DNA of 10,331 nt from Methanomassiliicoccales archaeon UBA147 (GCA_002496385.1 DAJR01000033.1:22998-33328); one strand, 5' to 3'. Positions 1 through 7,176 are shown, counted from the stretch's first letter. A program made the numbers and translations. Notes: generated by a model from the sequence alone, not told the origin.

Positions 1-4
1 TTAG

Positions 5-26
5 GGGCTGGTAGTTTACTGAATAG
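5..26 (+). repeat. Copy 1 of a short repeat shared with 10170-10191 (possible IS200/IS605-type right end)
   Basis: The 17-base string GGGCTGGTAGTTTACTG here is identical to 10170-10186, and the match extends to 22 bases with one mismatch. In the second copy the shared part is the right arm of a hairpin (GCCCT/AGGGC) followed by GTAGTTTAC, which resembles the right ends of IS200/IS605 and TnpB elements. The left arm of this copy would lie before base 1. Identity as an insertion-sequence end is an inference; the repeat itself is directly visible. Confidence 0.4.
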
Positions 27-35
27 TGAATAGTG

Positions 36-78
36 AAAAATGAATAATCACCTTTCTCCTGAATATTTGATTATTCAT
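36..78 (-). terminator. Hairpin plus T-run downstream of the M20 gene; AGTGA-rich gap
   Basis: On the minus strand, past the M20 stop codon, ATGAATAATC (78-69) is followed by its exact complement GATTATTCAT (49-40) and then TTTT. This is a 10-bp stem with a 19-nt loop and could terminate the operon. The surrounding gap (1-144) also holds short direct repeats: ACCTTTCTCC at 50-59 and 84-93, and several CACTTTTCACTA-like strings. No gene is visible in it. Confidence 0.4.
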
Positions 79-144
79 GATTAACCTTTCTCCGTCACTT
101 TTCACTAATCACTTCTCCACTTTTCACTATTTCGTGGCACCGTT

Positions 145-1218
145 TCACTGAAAGTTAGACATCTCGGCAAGTTGAATATAAACCTCCGCCGCCCTCACCA
201 CATCCCCGATGTCCACCCACTCATCGACCTGGTGCGCCATGGTCTCCTTCCCGGGTCCCAGCACAATGATGTTCGGGTTCAGTTTCCCGAACACGGCCAT
301 CTCGGTGCCGTATGGAACCGAAAAAGCCTTTCCACCGACCAGCTTTTCAATACTTGCGAGCATCTCGGGGGATATGCCGCTTCTGCAAGGGGGCAGGTCA
401 TGGATCAGCTCGACCTCGGCTGTGTCATCGTCCGCCCTGACCAGTTTCTTCAGGATGCCGAGCATCTCGGGACAGGAATATTCTGCGGGGAATCTCACGT
501 CAACCACGGCTGTGGCCGCCTCGGGGACTACGTTCATTCCAGTGCCTCCGGAAATCTGGTTAATACCTATTGTCACAGGGTCGGTCCGGCGGTTCCCGTA
601 AAGCTCGGAATCGATAAGGGAATTGAGCCTGGCAATCAGGTCGACGATGGCATTCCTCCCGAGCTCCGGCATGCTGGAATGGGCGCTTTTCCCCATGGTG
701 GAAATGCGGAACTGGACAATTCCCTTCTCATCAGTGACGGGAGCCATGTCGGTGGGCTCGCAAATTATGAAAAGGGGGATATCAGCTATCTCCGGGTGAT
801 GCGCGGCCACGTCCTTGGCTCCTGCCATGCCCACTTCCTCGTCCGTTGTAAATATCACGGCGAAATCGGTGCCCTTCCTTGCCAGTTCCTCGGCGGCCAA
901 AAGGAGGGCGGCGCATCCGCCCTTCATGTCCAGGCTTCCCCGTCCGTACACACGGTCGCCCTCGACCTGGCCGTTGGCGAACTTCCAGCCTTCGCCCTTG
1001 GGGACCGTGTCCAGGTGCCCGTTGAAAAGTATCTTCGGCTTGCCCCTGGAGGCATAGATGGCCGGGTTCCCAGAATTTTCATGGCGTCTGATTGTCATCC
1101 CCATCTTTTCAAGCAGCGGGATGACAACCGAAAGCACCGGCTCCTTGGACATTGATGGCTCGGACTCGGCTTTCACAAGTTGGACAAGAAGGTCTGTCGC
1201 CTTCTGCCTATCGAACAT
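145..1218 (-). CDS. M20-family metallopeptidase / deacylase (ArgE/DapE/LysK type)
   Basis: A 357-residue zinc-dependent amidohydrolase of the M20 family, whose members remove acyl groups from amino acids or cleave small peptides in the cytoplasm. The metal and catalytic residues are all visible: H68 and D70 in NGHLDTVP, D97 in GRGSLDMKG, catalytic E127 and metal-binding E128 in TTDEEVG, E154 in CEPTD, a dimerisation-domain histidine (H180) in KSAHSSMPELGRNA, and a C-terminal metal histidine in MAHQVDEW. Length and domain order match complete ArgE/DapE-like enzymes. The start codon lies 6 bp after the etfA stop, so the gene is almost certainly the last of the acd-etfB-etfA operon. Substrate cannot be told from sequence: acetyl-ornithine, acetyl-lysine, succinyl-diaminopimelate or other N-acyl compounds are all possible. 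Co-transcription with an acyl-CoA dehydrogenase suggests a catabolic role, but that is inference. Confidence 0.9.
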   Translation of the reverse strand: MFDRQKATDLLVQLVKAESEPSMSKEPVLSVVIPLLEKMGMTIRRHENSGNPAIYASRGKPKILFNGHLDTVPKGEGWKFANGQVEGDRVYGRGSLDMKGGCAALLLAAEELARKGTDFAVIFTTDEEVGMAGAKDVAAHHPEIADIPLFIICEPTDMAPVTDEKGIVQFRISTMGKSAHSSMPELGRNAIVDLIARLNSLIDSELYGNRRTDPVTIGINQISGGTGMNVVPEAATAVVDVRFPAEYSCPEMLGILKKLVRADDDTAEVELIHDLPPCRSGISPEMLASIEKLVGGKAFSVPYGTEMAVFGKLNPNIIVLGPGKETMAHQVDEWVDIGDVVRAAEVYIQLAEMSNFQ

Positions 1219-1224
1219 GATGGC

Positions 1225-2463
1225 CTACTGCCCGATGCCGGCCGCCCTGAGTTCCTCGATGAGCGCAGGTATGACCTCGAAAAGATCGCCGACCAGGCCT
1301 ATGTCCGCAACAGTGAATATCATGGCATTCGGGTCTTTGTTGATTGCGACGATGCAGCCGGAATTCTGCATCCCGGCCCTGTGCTGGATGGAGCCCGATA
1401 TCCCGCAGGCGATGTAGAGGTTGGGGCGCACCGATTTCCCGGTCTGGCCAACCTGATGGTCCTTGGATATCCAGCCCTTCTCGACCGCGACCCTCGAACC
1501 GCCGACCTCGGCGTTCAGGGCATCGGCCAGCTTCTGTATGACCTTGAAGCCGTCCGCGCTTCCCACGCCCCTGCCGCCGGAGACGATGATCTTCGCATCC
1601 TCCAGATTGGCTACCTGCTTGCGCTCTTTGATGACCTCGATTATCCTGGTGAGGATGTCCTTGTCAGAGAGTTTGGCGTCGAACTTGACTGTCTTTCCCT
1701 TCCGGTTCTTGTCAGGCTCAAGGGCTTTCATGATGCCTGGCCGCACGGTTGACATCTGGGGCCTTGTGTCGGGGCACATGATTGTCGCCATTATGTTCCC
1801 GCCGAATGCCGGCCTTGTCTGGAGCAGCATCTTTGTCTCGGCCTCGATGGTCAGCTCGGTGCAGTCCGCGGTAAGGCCGGTGTCCAGCCTCTTCGCGATG
1901 CGCGGCGCCAGGTCCCTTCCGATGTGTGTGGCCCCGTAGAGCACTATCTCGGGTTTCTCCGCCTTGATGAGCTCGATCATTGCCTTTGCATAACCGTGGG
2001 TATTGTATTTCTCGAGCCTGGGGTCCTCGACAACGTACACTGTGTCCGCCCCGCCCTCTATCAGACGGTGGGCGAGTTTTTCCACGCCCTGGCCCAGCAG
2101 CGCGGCCGAAACCTGGACGCCGAGCTCATCCGCGAGCCCTCTGGCCCTTCCCAGCAGTTCGAGCGAGACCTTCTTCAGCTCGCCCCCTCTCTGTTCGGCG
2201 AACACCATCACGCCGTGATAATCGCAGAGCGCGGGTTTGACCTCGCACGCTTCTTCCTTCGTCTTTTGGACTAGAGGCTCTGCCTCACCCTCGACGGAGA
2301 TTGCTGCGACCGGGCAGGCCTCCGCGGCCTCCTTCACGCCCGGAGCGTTCGGGTTCTTCACGACGGCTTTCATCTCATCGTTCAGTTCGTATCCTTCGGG
2401 GCACTGCTTCGCGCAGATCCCGCAGCCGATGCAGTCGTTCTTGTTGATTGTGACTTTTAACAT
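1225..2463 (-). CDS. etfA: Electron transfer flavoprotein alpha subunit with N-terminal [4Fe-4S] ferredoxin domain
   Basis: The alpha subunit of an electron transfer flavoprotein, which pairs with EtfB to pass electrons to or from an acyl-CoA dehydrogenase. Counting from the ATG at 2463, residues 1-62 or so form a ferredoxin domain: C11, C14, C17 and a distant C50 followed by proline are the expected cluster ligands. C21 is an extra cysteine, like the disulfide cysteine of single-cluster Thermotoga-type ferredoxins, although its usual partner is missing. After a linker comes the ETF alpha/beta domain (about 80-270) and a C-terminal FAD domain with SGGRGVGS, GQTGKSVRPNLYIACGISGSIQH and the NKDPNAMIF segment. 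Ferredoxin-EtfA fusions are known from the bifurcating caffeyl-CoA reductase complex. A GTG at 2472 overlaps the etfB stop, but the ATG at 2463 is preferred because GAGGTGAT lies at good spacing before it. The gene is complete. Confidence 0.92.
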   Translation of the reverse strand: MLKVTINKNDCIGCGICAKQCPEGYELNDEMKAVVKNPNAPGVKEAAEACPVAAISVEGEAEPLVQKTKEEACEVKPALCDYHGVMVFAEQRGGELKKVSLELLGRARGLADELGVQVSAALLGQGVEKLAHRLIEGGADTVYVVEDPRLEKYNTHGYAKAMIELIKAEKPEIVLYGATHIGRDLAPRIAKRLDTGLTADCTELTIEAETKMLLQTRPAFGGNIMATIMCPDTRPQMSTVRPGIMKALEPDKNRKGKTVKFDAKLSDKDILTRIIEVIKERKQVANLEDAKIIVSGGRGVGSADGFKVIQKLADALNAEVGGSRVAVEKGWISKDHQVGQTGKSVRPNLYIACGISGSIQHRAGMQNSGCIVAINKDPNAMIFTVADIGLVGDLFEVIPALIEELRAAGIGQ

Positions 2464-2468
2464 TCCAA

Positions 2469-3254
2469 TCACCTCAGCACGTTCTTGTCTTTGAGTTTCA
2501 CGACGAGCTGCTTGCTCATCTCCTTCACGCTTCCCTTTAGGACCTCGCCCTTGCCTTTCGGCTCAGGGGCAAATGACCTTTTGACCGAGGTGGGTGAACC
2601 CTCCATGCCGATGCAGGTGCCGTCCGCGCAGATGTCCTTGGCGTTCCACACGGTGACCTTCTTCTCGCGGTAGGCTTCGACTATGCCCCTGACGCTCGGG
2701 TATCTGGGTTTGTTCAGGTCGGCAATCACGGTGATGAGGGCGGGCAACGATGCCTCTATCTTCTCGTAGCCATCCTCCAGCGCCCTCTCGCAGACTATCT
2801 TATTCCCATCTGTCTCGACGTTCTTCACGTAGGTTATCTGGGGAAGGTGGAGGTGCTCGGCCATCTGGGGGCCTATCTGGGCTGTGTCGCCATCAATGGC
2901 TTCGCGGCCGCAGATTATCAGGTCATAGCCTATTTTTTTCGCTGCCTCGCCCAGCGTGTACGAAGTGGCCCAGGTGTCCGCACCGGCGAAAGCGCGGTCG
3001 CACAGCAGCACCATATCATCAGCGCCCATGGCGGAGCATTCCCTCAGTGCATCCTCGGCCTGAGGCGGGCCCATTGACAGGACCGTGACCTTGCCGCCGA
3101 ACTTTTCCTTCATGCGGAGGGCTTCCTCCAATGCATGCTTGTCGTCGGGGTTCACGATGCTCGGCACGCCCTCTCTTATGAGGGTGCCGGTCTTCGGGTC
3201 TATCTTTACGTCGGTCGTATCCGGTACCTGCTTCACACATACTATTATGTTCAT
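2469..3254 (-). CDS. etfB: Electron transfer flavoprotein beta subunit
   Basis: The 261-residue beta subunit of ETF, complete and of usual length. It begins MNIIVCVKQVPDTTDVKIDP, followed by the GTLIREGVPSIVNPDDKHALEEAL segment, SMGPPQAEDAL, and AIDGDTAQIGPQ (about residues 118-129). These features closely match, as I remember it, EtfB of Acidaminococcus, a bifurcating ETF that binds FAD and NAD(H) in this subunit. It should form a heterodimer with the adjacent EtfA and serve the upstream acyl-CoA dehydrogenase. A GGAGG lies just before the ATG. It follows acd by 30 bp, and its stop region carries the ribosome-binding site of etfA, which points to translational coupling. Electron bifurcation is inferred from family resemblance and is not proven by sequence alone. 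Confidence 0.95.
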   Translation of the reverse strand: MNIIVCVKQVPDTTDVKIDPKTGTLIREGVPSIVNPDDKHALEEALRMKEKFGGKVTVLSMGPPQAEDALRECSAMGADDMVLLCDRAFAGADTWATSYTLGEAAKKIGYDLIICGREAIDGDTAQIGPQMAEHLHLPQITYVKNVETDGNKIVCERALEDGYEKIEASLPALITVIADLNKPRYPSVRGIVEAYREKKVTVWNAKDICADGTCIGMEGSPTSVKRSFAPEPKGKGEVLKGSVKEMSKQLVVKLKDKNVLR

Positions 3255-3284
3255 TTTATTCCTCCATTGAATGCATCATCATGA

Positions 3285-4424
3285 TTATTTCAAGAGATCG
3301 CCAGCGATGACCATCTTCTGGACCTCGGTGGTTCCCTCGTATATCTCGGTTATCTTTGCATCGCGGTAGAACCTCTCGACCGCGTAATCCTTCGTGAATC
3401 CGTAGCCTCCGTGCACCTGGATGGCATTTCTTGTCGCCTTCATCGCGACGTCTGATGCGAAGTATTTTGCCATGGCGGCTGAGGTCGTGTAAGGCCTTCC
3501 CTTCCATTTGTCGAAGGCTGCCTTGTAAACGAGAAGCCGTGCCGCATCAATCTCGGTGGCCATGTCCGAGATGAACCACTGGATGGCCTGGAAACTGGAA
3601 ATAGGCTTGCCGAACTGCTCCCTCTGCTTGGCGTACTTCACGCTCTCCTCGTATGCCGCCTGCGCGATCCCCAGGGCCTGCGCGGCTATCCCGATGCGGC
3701 CCCCGTCCAGCGTGGCCATTGCGATCTTGAATCCCTGGCCTTCCTTCCCGAGAAGGTTCTCGGCAGGGACTTCCATGTCCTGGAACACGAGCTCGGTCTG
3801 GATCGATGCGCGGATGCCCATCTTCTTCTCGATGCTGCCTATCGAGTACCCAGGGGTATTGGAATCCACTACAAAGGTGCTTATTCCCTTGGTGCCTTTG
3901 GACTTGTCGGTCATAGCGAAAAGAATGGTCACATCCGATTTGCTGGCATTGGTTATGAACACCTTCGAACCGTTGATGATGTATTTGTCGCCTTCCTTCC
4001 TTGCGACTGTGGCCTGGGAGCCCGCGTCGGTCCCGGCGTTCGGTTCTGTAAGGCCGAAGCATCCGAGCACCTTGCCGCTGGCAACGGGCTTGAGATATTT
4101 CTCCTTCTGGGCATCGGTTCCGAACTTCATAAGCGGCCAGCATACAAGAGAGTTGCAGACCGACATTGTCACACCGTGGGACGCGCAAACGCGGGAGACT
4201 TCCTCGACAGCAATGGCATAGCTTATGTCGTCCATCCCGGAGCCGCCCCATTCCTTCGGAACTGTCATGCCCATGAATCCCAGGGCCCCGAGCTTTCTTA
4301 CCGTTTCCGCGGGAAATTCAGCACGTTCGTCTATGTCTGCGGCGATAGGGGCTATCTCCTTCTCCGCGAATTCCCTGGCCGTCTTGCGGACCATCTCCTG
4401 TTCCTTGGTGAGCGCGAATTCCAT
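3285..4424 (-). CDS. Acyl-CoA dehydrogenase (short/medium-chain type)
   Basis: A 379-residue FAD-dependent acyl-CoA dehydrogenase that oxidises acyl-CoA to enoyl-CoA, or runs in reverse as an enoyl-CoA reductase, with electrons carried by the neighbouring EtfAB. Both family signatures are present: CFGLTEPNAGTDAGS near residues 122-136 and HGGYGFTKDYAVER from residue 338. The catalytic base is E363 in IYEGTTE, the position used by short/medium-chain enzymes. The frame stays open upstream to 4547, but those 41 extra residues fall in promoter-like DNA and do not look like the family. The ATG at 4424 gives the expected MEFALTKEQ start and is preceded by AAGGTG about 6-8 nt away. It is the first gene of the operon. 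Chain length of the substrate, and whether it acts in fatty acid, branched-chain amino acid or unusual substrate metabolism, cannot be read from sequence. Confidence 0.95.
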   Translation of the reverse strand: MEFALTKEQEMVRKTAREFAEKEIAPIAADIDERAEFPAETVRKLGALGFMGMTVPKEWGGSGMDDISYAIAVEEVSRVCASHGVTMSVCNSLVCWPLMKFGTDAQKEKYLKPVASGKVLGCFGLTEPNAGTDAGSQATVARKEGDKYIINGSKVFITNASKSDVTILFAMTDKSKGTKGISTFVVDSNTPGYSIGSIEKKMGIRASIQTELVFQDMEVPAENLLGKEGQGFKIAMATLDGGRIGIAAQALGIAQAAYEESVKYAKQREQFGKPISSFQAIQWFISDMATEIDAARLLVYKAAFDKWKGRPYTTSAAMAKYFASDVAMKATRNAIQVHGGYGFTKDYAVERFYRDAKITEIYEGTTEVQKMVIAGDLLK

Positions 4425-4480
4425 CCTTGCACCTTCTTTGCGACAGGAAAGAAATGACCGTATTAAATCGTTTCCAACGG

Positions 4481-4493
4481 CGATATATAAATC
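4481..4493 (-). promoter_or_regulatory. Likely TATA box for the acd-etfB-etfA-M20 operon
   Basis: Read on the minus strand this is GATTTATATATCG, a good archaeal TATA element. A start about 25 nt downstream (near 4460) would leave a leader of roughly 37 nt that contains the AAGGTG ribosome-binding site. A second candidate, GGTATAAATAAC at 4517-4506, lies further upstream. The choice between them is uncertain. Confidence 0.45.
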
Positions 4494-4544
4494 TTGTGTA
4501 AGCCAGTTATTTATACCTTTTGATTGAATCTCTTTCAGCTTTGA

Positions 4545-4560
4545 CAATATATTTATACTA
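4545..4560 (+). promoter_or_regulatory. Likely TATA box for the secreted-protein gene
   Basis: The AT-rich string AATATATTTATAC lies about 75 nt before the chosen ATG. A start near 4578 would give a leader of about 50 nt that includes the GAGGAGG ribosome-binding site. It lies in the 204-bp gap between two divergent genes, and its reverse strand also reads as a TATA element, so the direction is not certain. Confidence 0.35.
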
Positions 4561-4628
4561 CATTAATGATATACGTAGCAACTAAAAAAATTATCACACA
4601 CGAAAGAAAAGTTGAGGAGGAAAAGAGG

Positions 4629-5765
4629 ATGAATAAAAATCAAATAATGAGTGTTGCCATAGCATTTTCAATGCTGGCAGTGAGCTTTGCGATGGTGGTG
4701 GACAATGTCATGGGCGTTTCAATGGAGGATTCAAACACCACGCTTACCGTGAACGCCAAGTTTCCCAAGTTGTATTGGATTGGATTCAACCTCACCGACG
4801 GACCGGTTTATACCAGTAGGATGGGCGTTCAAGTGCCTGTAGTCAATCCATACATTTTCAGCCTTGAATACAATTACAGCTTTGGTTCAGCCCTGTGCGA
4901 CTTCACAGTCCAGGCATGGTATGACAGAGGCGCAGCGCCTTCGGTGTATCCAGCACCCCCGACGAATGACGACCGAAATCTCGCATTCCAGCTGGACTGC
5001 ACCAATGCAGGAGCAGTTACGGTGACCTACCCGTCAGGGAATCTCGAGGTGACGACTCCCGGTGTGGCGACAATCCAAAACTGGTGGAGTGATGTATTAT
5101 ACCCGGGCCAGGAAGTGTTCAGGGTTTACATACCGGTCAACTTCGGACCCCAGCTCAGGGCCGGTGATGTCGACGGGTACGGGACATATGACCAAGTCCC
5201 TGCATCGGCGCTTATTACCATGGGCACCTGGGACTTCAGCGTCACGGTTCGGGACACATCATCCTCGGCTAACAACGTCAGCTACGGCGAGTTCGGAATC
5301 CAGAGGTTCGTGAATGTTGCCGTTACAGGCGACCCGACCGGAAACGCCCCACCGGGCGGCTCAACAGATTGGATGGGTATCCAGAGCCAAATCACTTATT
5401 CATCCAACTTCGCTTACACTGTGATAGTTGAGATTGACGACCTGGTAGACCCGTTGAATCCGCTGACACCAATTCTGGCCACCAATGTCGAGGTCCAGAA
5501 CATGCATGCCAACGCTACAGGAAATTCGGGGATTGATGCTCCGACATTCTTCGTAGGTCCGAGACCCGGAAATATGCTCTATGTCTGGGGTGCTCCTGGG
5601 GTCCCCATAGCGGCATCGAACCACGGGACGACTTCAATCGGCCCATTGGATTCGAATTTCTTCGGTGCTGAGACCACCAACCTCCGATGGAGGGTCGGAG
5701 TGCCTGGCGGTACCGGAGAAGGTGTGTACACTTCAACGATCTACGTAACTGTTGATAACACATAA
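4629..5765 (+). CDS. Secreted or cell-surface protein of unknown function
   Basis: A 378-residue protein that I cannot assign to a named family. Residues 1-30 look like a signal peptide: lysine near the start, then a hydrophobic run (IMSVAIAFSMLAVSFAMVV) and a likely cleavage region around residues 24-32. The mature part is rich in aromatic residues, Gly, Pro, Thr and Asn, with short alternating stretches typical of beta-sandwich surface proteins (WDFSVTVRDT at 201-210, STIYVTVDNT at the end). Five N-glycosylation sequons (N36, N54, N82, N216, N295) fit an extracellular location. Only two cysteines are seen (C90, C124), which could form a disulfide. No C-terminal membrane anchor is visible, so it may be released or held by other surface proteins. 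The start is ATG 4629, with GAGGAGG eight bases upstream; an in-frame ATG at 4566 lacks a site and would bury the signal peptide. It is a single-gene unit followed by a hairpin terminator. Confidence 0.8.
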   Translation: MNKNQIMSVAIAFSMLAVSFAMVVDNVMGVSMEDSNTTLTVNAKFPKLYWIGFNLTDGPVYTSRMGVQVPVVNPYIFSLEYNYSFGSALCDFTVQAWYDRGAAPSVYPAPPTNDDRNLAFQLDCTNAGAVTVTYPSGNLEVTTPGVATIQNWWSDVLYPGQEVFRVYIPVNFGPQLRAGDVDGYGTYDQVPASALITMGTWDFSVTVRDTSSSANNVSYGEFGIQRFVNVAVTGDPTGNAPPGGSTDWMGIQSQITYSSNFAYTVIVEIDDLVDPLNPLTPILATNVEVQNMHANATGNSGIDAPTFFVGPRPGNMLYVWGAPGVPIAASNHGTTSIGPLDSNFFGAETTNLRWRVGVPGGTGEGVYTSTIYVTVDNT

Positions 5766-5780
5766 ACGTAAAAAGACAAT

Positions 5781-5820
5781 GCTGCCGGATTTCTCCGGCA
5801 GCTCATTTTCACTTTTAATT
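5781..5820 (+). terminator. Hairpin terminator after the secreted-protein gene
   Basis: GCTGCCGGA (5781-5789) and its exact complement TCCGGCAGC (5794-5802) form a 9-bp stem with the four-base loop TTTC. T-rich DNA follows to about 5820. It begins 15 bases after the stop codon and is a convincing intrinsic-style terminator. Confidence 0.75.
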
Positions 5821-5831
5821 TTTCAATTATC

Positions 5832-5839
5832 CTTAAATA
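5832..5839 (+). promoter_or_regulatory. TATA box implying a leaderless usp transcript
   Basis: CTTAAATA is centred about 25 nt before the ATG at 5861, the normal archaeal distance from TATA box to transcription start. No Shine-Dalgarno site lies before the ATG. The mRNA therefore probably starts at or next to the start codon. Confidence 0.6.
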
Positions 5840-5860
5840 CCCCGAATCATTCCATCAATC

Positions 5861-6265
5861 ATGGGCAGGATGCTGGTGGCCTGCGACGGCTCCGAACATT
5901 CGCGGAAAGCGCTGGACAAGGCGATCTCCATGGCCGGGGAGGAGGACGAGGTCGTTGTCCTTTACGTGATACCTACGGGCGGGATAAAGGAATTCGAAGG
6001 CCTGAACATGGAAGGCGCCAAGGCCAGGGCGCAGGACGTCGTGAACAATGCCGTCGAAATAATCCGGGGGAGGGGAAAGAAGGCGATAGCGGTGGTCAGG
6101 GAAGGGAACATCGCGGAAGAGATAATCCACTTCGCAAGGGAGCTGGAGTGCAGCCTCATCCTCATCGGCTCGAAGGGCATGAGCAAGGTCGGGACTTTCG
6201 CGCTGGGGAGCGTCGCGGAGAGGGTGGCCAAGGATGCCGACAGGGCGGTCCTTATTATCAGGTAG
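5861..6265 (+). CDS. Universal stress protein, UspA family (ATP-binding type)
   Basis: A 134-residue single-domain Usp protein of normal length, cytoplasmic and probably dimeric. It starts MGRMLVACDGSEHSRKALDKA, the usual first strand and nucleotide-contacting aspartate. Near the C-terminus it has the ATP-binding pattern G-x2-G-x9-G-S (IGSKGMSKVGTFALGS), followed by SVAERVAKDADRAVLII. This pattern marks the nucleotide-binding Usp class. The gene stands alone between a terminator and a repeat-bearing gap, and appears to be transcribed without a leader. Usp proteins respond to varied stresses, and its specific role cannot be told from the window. Confidence 0.92.
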   Translation: MGRMLVACDGSEHSRKALDKAISMAGEEDEVVVLYVIPTGGIKEFEGLNMEGAKARAQDVVNNAVEIIRGRGKKAIAVVREGNIAEEIIHFARELECSLILIGSKGMSKVGTFALGSVAERVAKDADRAVLIIR

Positions 6266-6312
6266 ATAGATTTTATAGCGGCTTTTCCATTTGGGTTCGA
6301 TAAGATGTGAAC

Positions 6313-6347
6313 GATTGTAGATTTAGGGATTGTAGATTGTAGATTTA
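6313..6347. repeat. Short direct repeats GATTGTAGATTTA in the usp-rpiA gap
   Basis: GATTGTAGATTTA occurs at 6313-6325 and again at 6335-6347, with a partial GATTGTA at 6328-6334 between them. They lie directly before the hairpin at 6350 in the 224-bp gap between usp and rpiA. No coding potential is visible. Confidence 0.6.
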
Positions 6348-6349
6348 CG

Positions 6350-6382
6350 GACGGCCTGGCTGTCGATAACAGCCAGCCCGTC
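6350..6382. repeat. Long hairpin with the CTGGCTGT/ACAGCCAG stem (copy A)
   Basis: Bases 6350-6363 pair with 6369-6382 through 14 positions with one C-C mismatch, around a five-base loop CGATA. The inner stem CTGGCTGT/ACAGCCAG is identical to that of the hairpin at 10072-10096, while the loop differs (CATGA there). No T-run follows in either direction, so a simple terminator is less likely. Confidence 0.7.
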
Positions 6383-6385
6383 AGC

Positions 6386-6429
6386 CCCTAGACCCTTTAT
6401 CCCAATCTGCAAGCAAAGACCCTAGACCC
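6386..6429 (-). repeat. Inverted copy of the TCTAGGG-type repeat unit
   Basis: On the minus strand this matches one subunit of the tandem array at 9877-9910 plus its neighbour. CCCTAGACCCTTTA (6386-6399) and GCAAAGACCCTAGACCC (6413-6429) are identical to the reverse complement of the array. The 13-base core between them has the same length but a different sequence. It lies next to hairpin copy A, as the array lies next to hairpin copy B. Confidence 0.65.
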
Positions 6430-6489
6430 CGTTACAAAAGGAATGAAAAAACAGCAAACCGTGAATAAAAAATTAATGGAGGCGAAACT

Positions 6490-7176
6490 ATGCAAGAAGC
6501 AGAGAACTTGAAGAAGCTGGCCGGAGAAAAAGCCGCCGAGCTGGTCACCGATGGCATGATTGTGGGCCTTGGCACCGGTTCCACGGTCTATTACACCGTC
6601 ATGGAGCTGGGGAAGAGGACCCGGGCGGGGCTGAGGTTCACCGGCATTCCGACATCGAAAGCCACCGAGAAACTTGCCGTCACGCAGGGCATCAATATCA
6701 GCACCCTGGACGAGCACCCGGTAATCGACATCACCATTGACGGGGCCGACGAGGTCGCCCCCAACCTGGACCTCATCAAGGGGCTGGGCGGGGCACTGCT
6801 GAGGGAGAAAGTGGTCGCCTCAGTGTCAAAACGGCTGGTGATTGTGGCGGACGAGTCAAAATCTGTAACATACCTCGGGTCGAAATCCCCGGTTCCCGTG
6901 GAGGTGCTGCCTTTCGCGCTGGCCGCGGTGAAACCCAGGCTGAGCGAATTGTGCAAAAAGGCAGATGCCAGGATGAAGGCCGGATGCCTGTATGTTACGG
7001 ACAATGGCAATCATATAATAGACTGCAAGTTCGACACCATCCCCAACCCGAAAAACCTGGAATCGGAGATGAACTGCATACCCGGGGTCGTAGAGAACGG
7101 TCTCTTTCTGGGCATGGCTGAGAGGGCAATACTGGGAACTGCCGGCGGCATCAGGACTATCGAAAAAACTACTTGA
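6490..7176 (+). CDS. rpiA: Ribose-5-phosphate isomerase A
   Basis: A 228-residue enzyme that interconverts ribose 5-phosphate and ribulose 5-phosphate, needed in archaea to make ribose for nucleotides. All hallmark motifs are present: GLGTGST (26-32), TSKAT (55-59), DGADEV (84-89), KGLGGALLREK (97-107). D84, D87, K97 and E106 match E. coli D81, D84, K94 and E103 with a constant offset of three, so the active site is complete. GGAGG at 6478-6482 sets the start at 6490. The 224-bp gap upstream carries the hairpin/repeat element, so the promoter must lie within or after it. The last 8 bp overlap the end of the convergent regulator gene. Confidence 0.97.
   Translation: MQEAENLKKLAGEKAAELVTDGMIVGLGTGSTVYYTVMELGKRTRAGLRFTGIPTSKATEKLAVTQGINISTLDEHPVIDITIDGADEVAPNLDLIKGLGGALLREKVVASVSKRLVIVADESKSVTYLGSKSPVPVEVLPFALAAVKPRLSELCKKADARMKAGCLYVTDNGNHIIDCKFDTIPNPKNLESEMNCIPGVVENGLFLGMAERAILGTAGGIRTIEKTT

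Noticed and set aside
172..1155. A 327-codon open frame on the plus strand
   Set aside because: It lies wholly antisense to the M20 peptidase gene, whose catalytic motifs are intact. The antisense protein has no recognisable motifs; such shadows are common in GC-rich genes.
2464..2472. GTG start for etfA overlapping the etfB stop
   Set aside because: GAGGTGAT sits at proper spacing for the ATG at 2463 and would overlap the GTG itself, so the ATG is the better start. The GTG remains possible.
4425..4547. N-terminal extension of the acyl-CoA dehydrogenase (41 residues)
   Set aside because: The stretch contains TATA elements and is AT-rich, the extension has no family match, and the ATG at 4424 has a ribosome-binding site and gives the normal family length.
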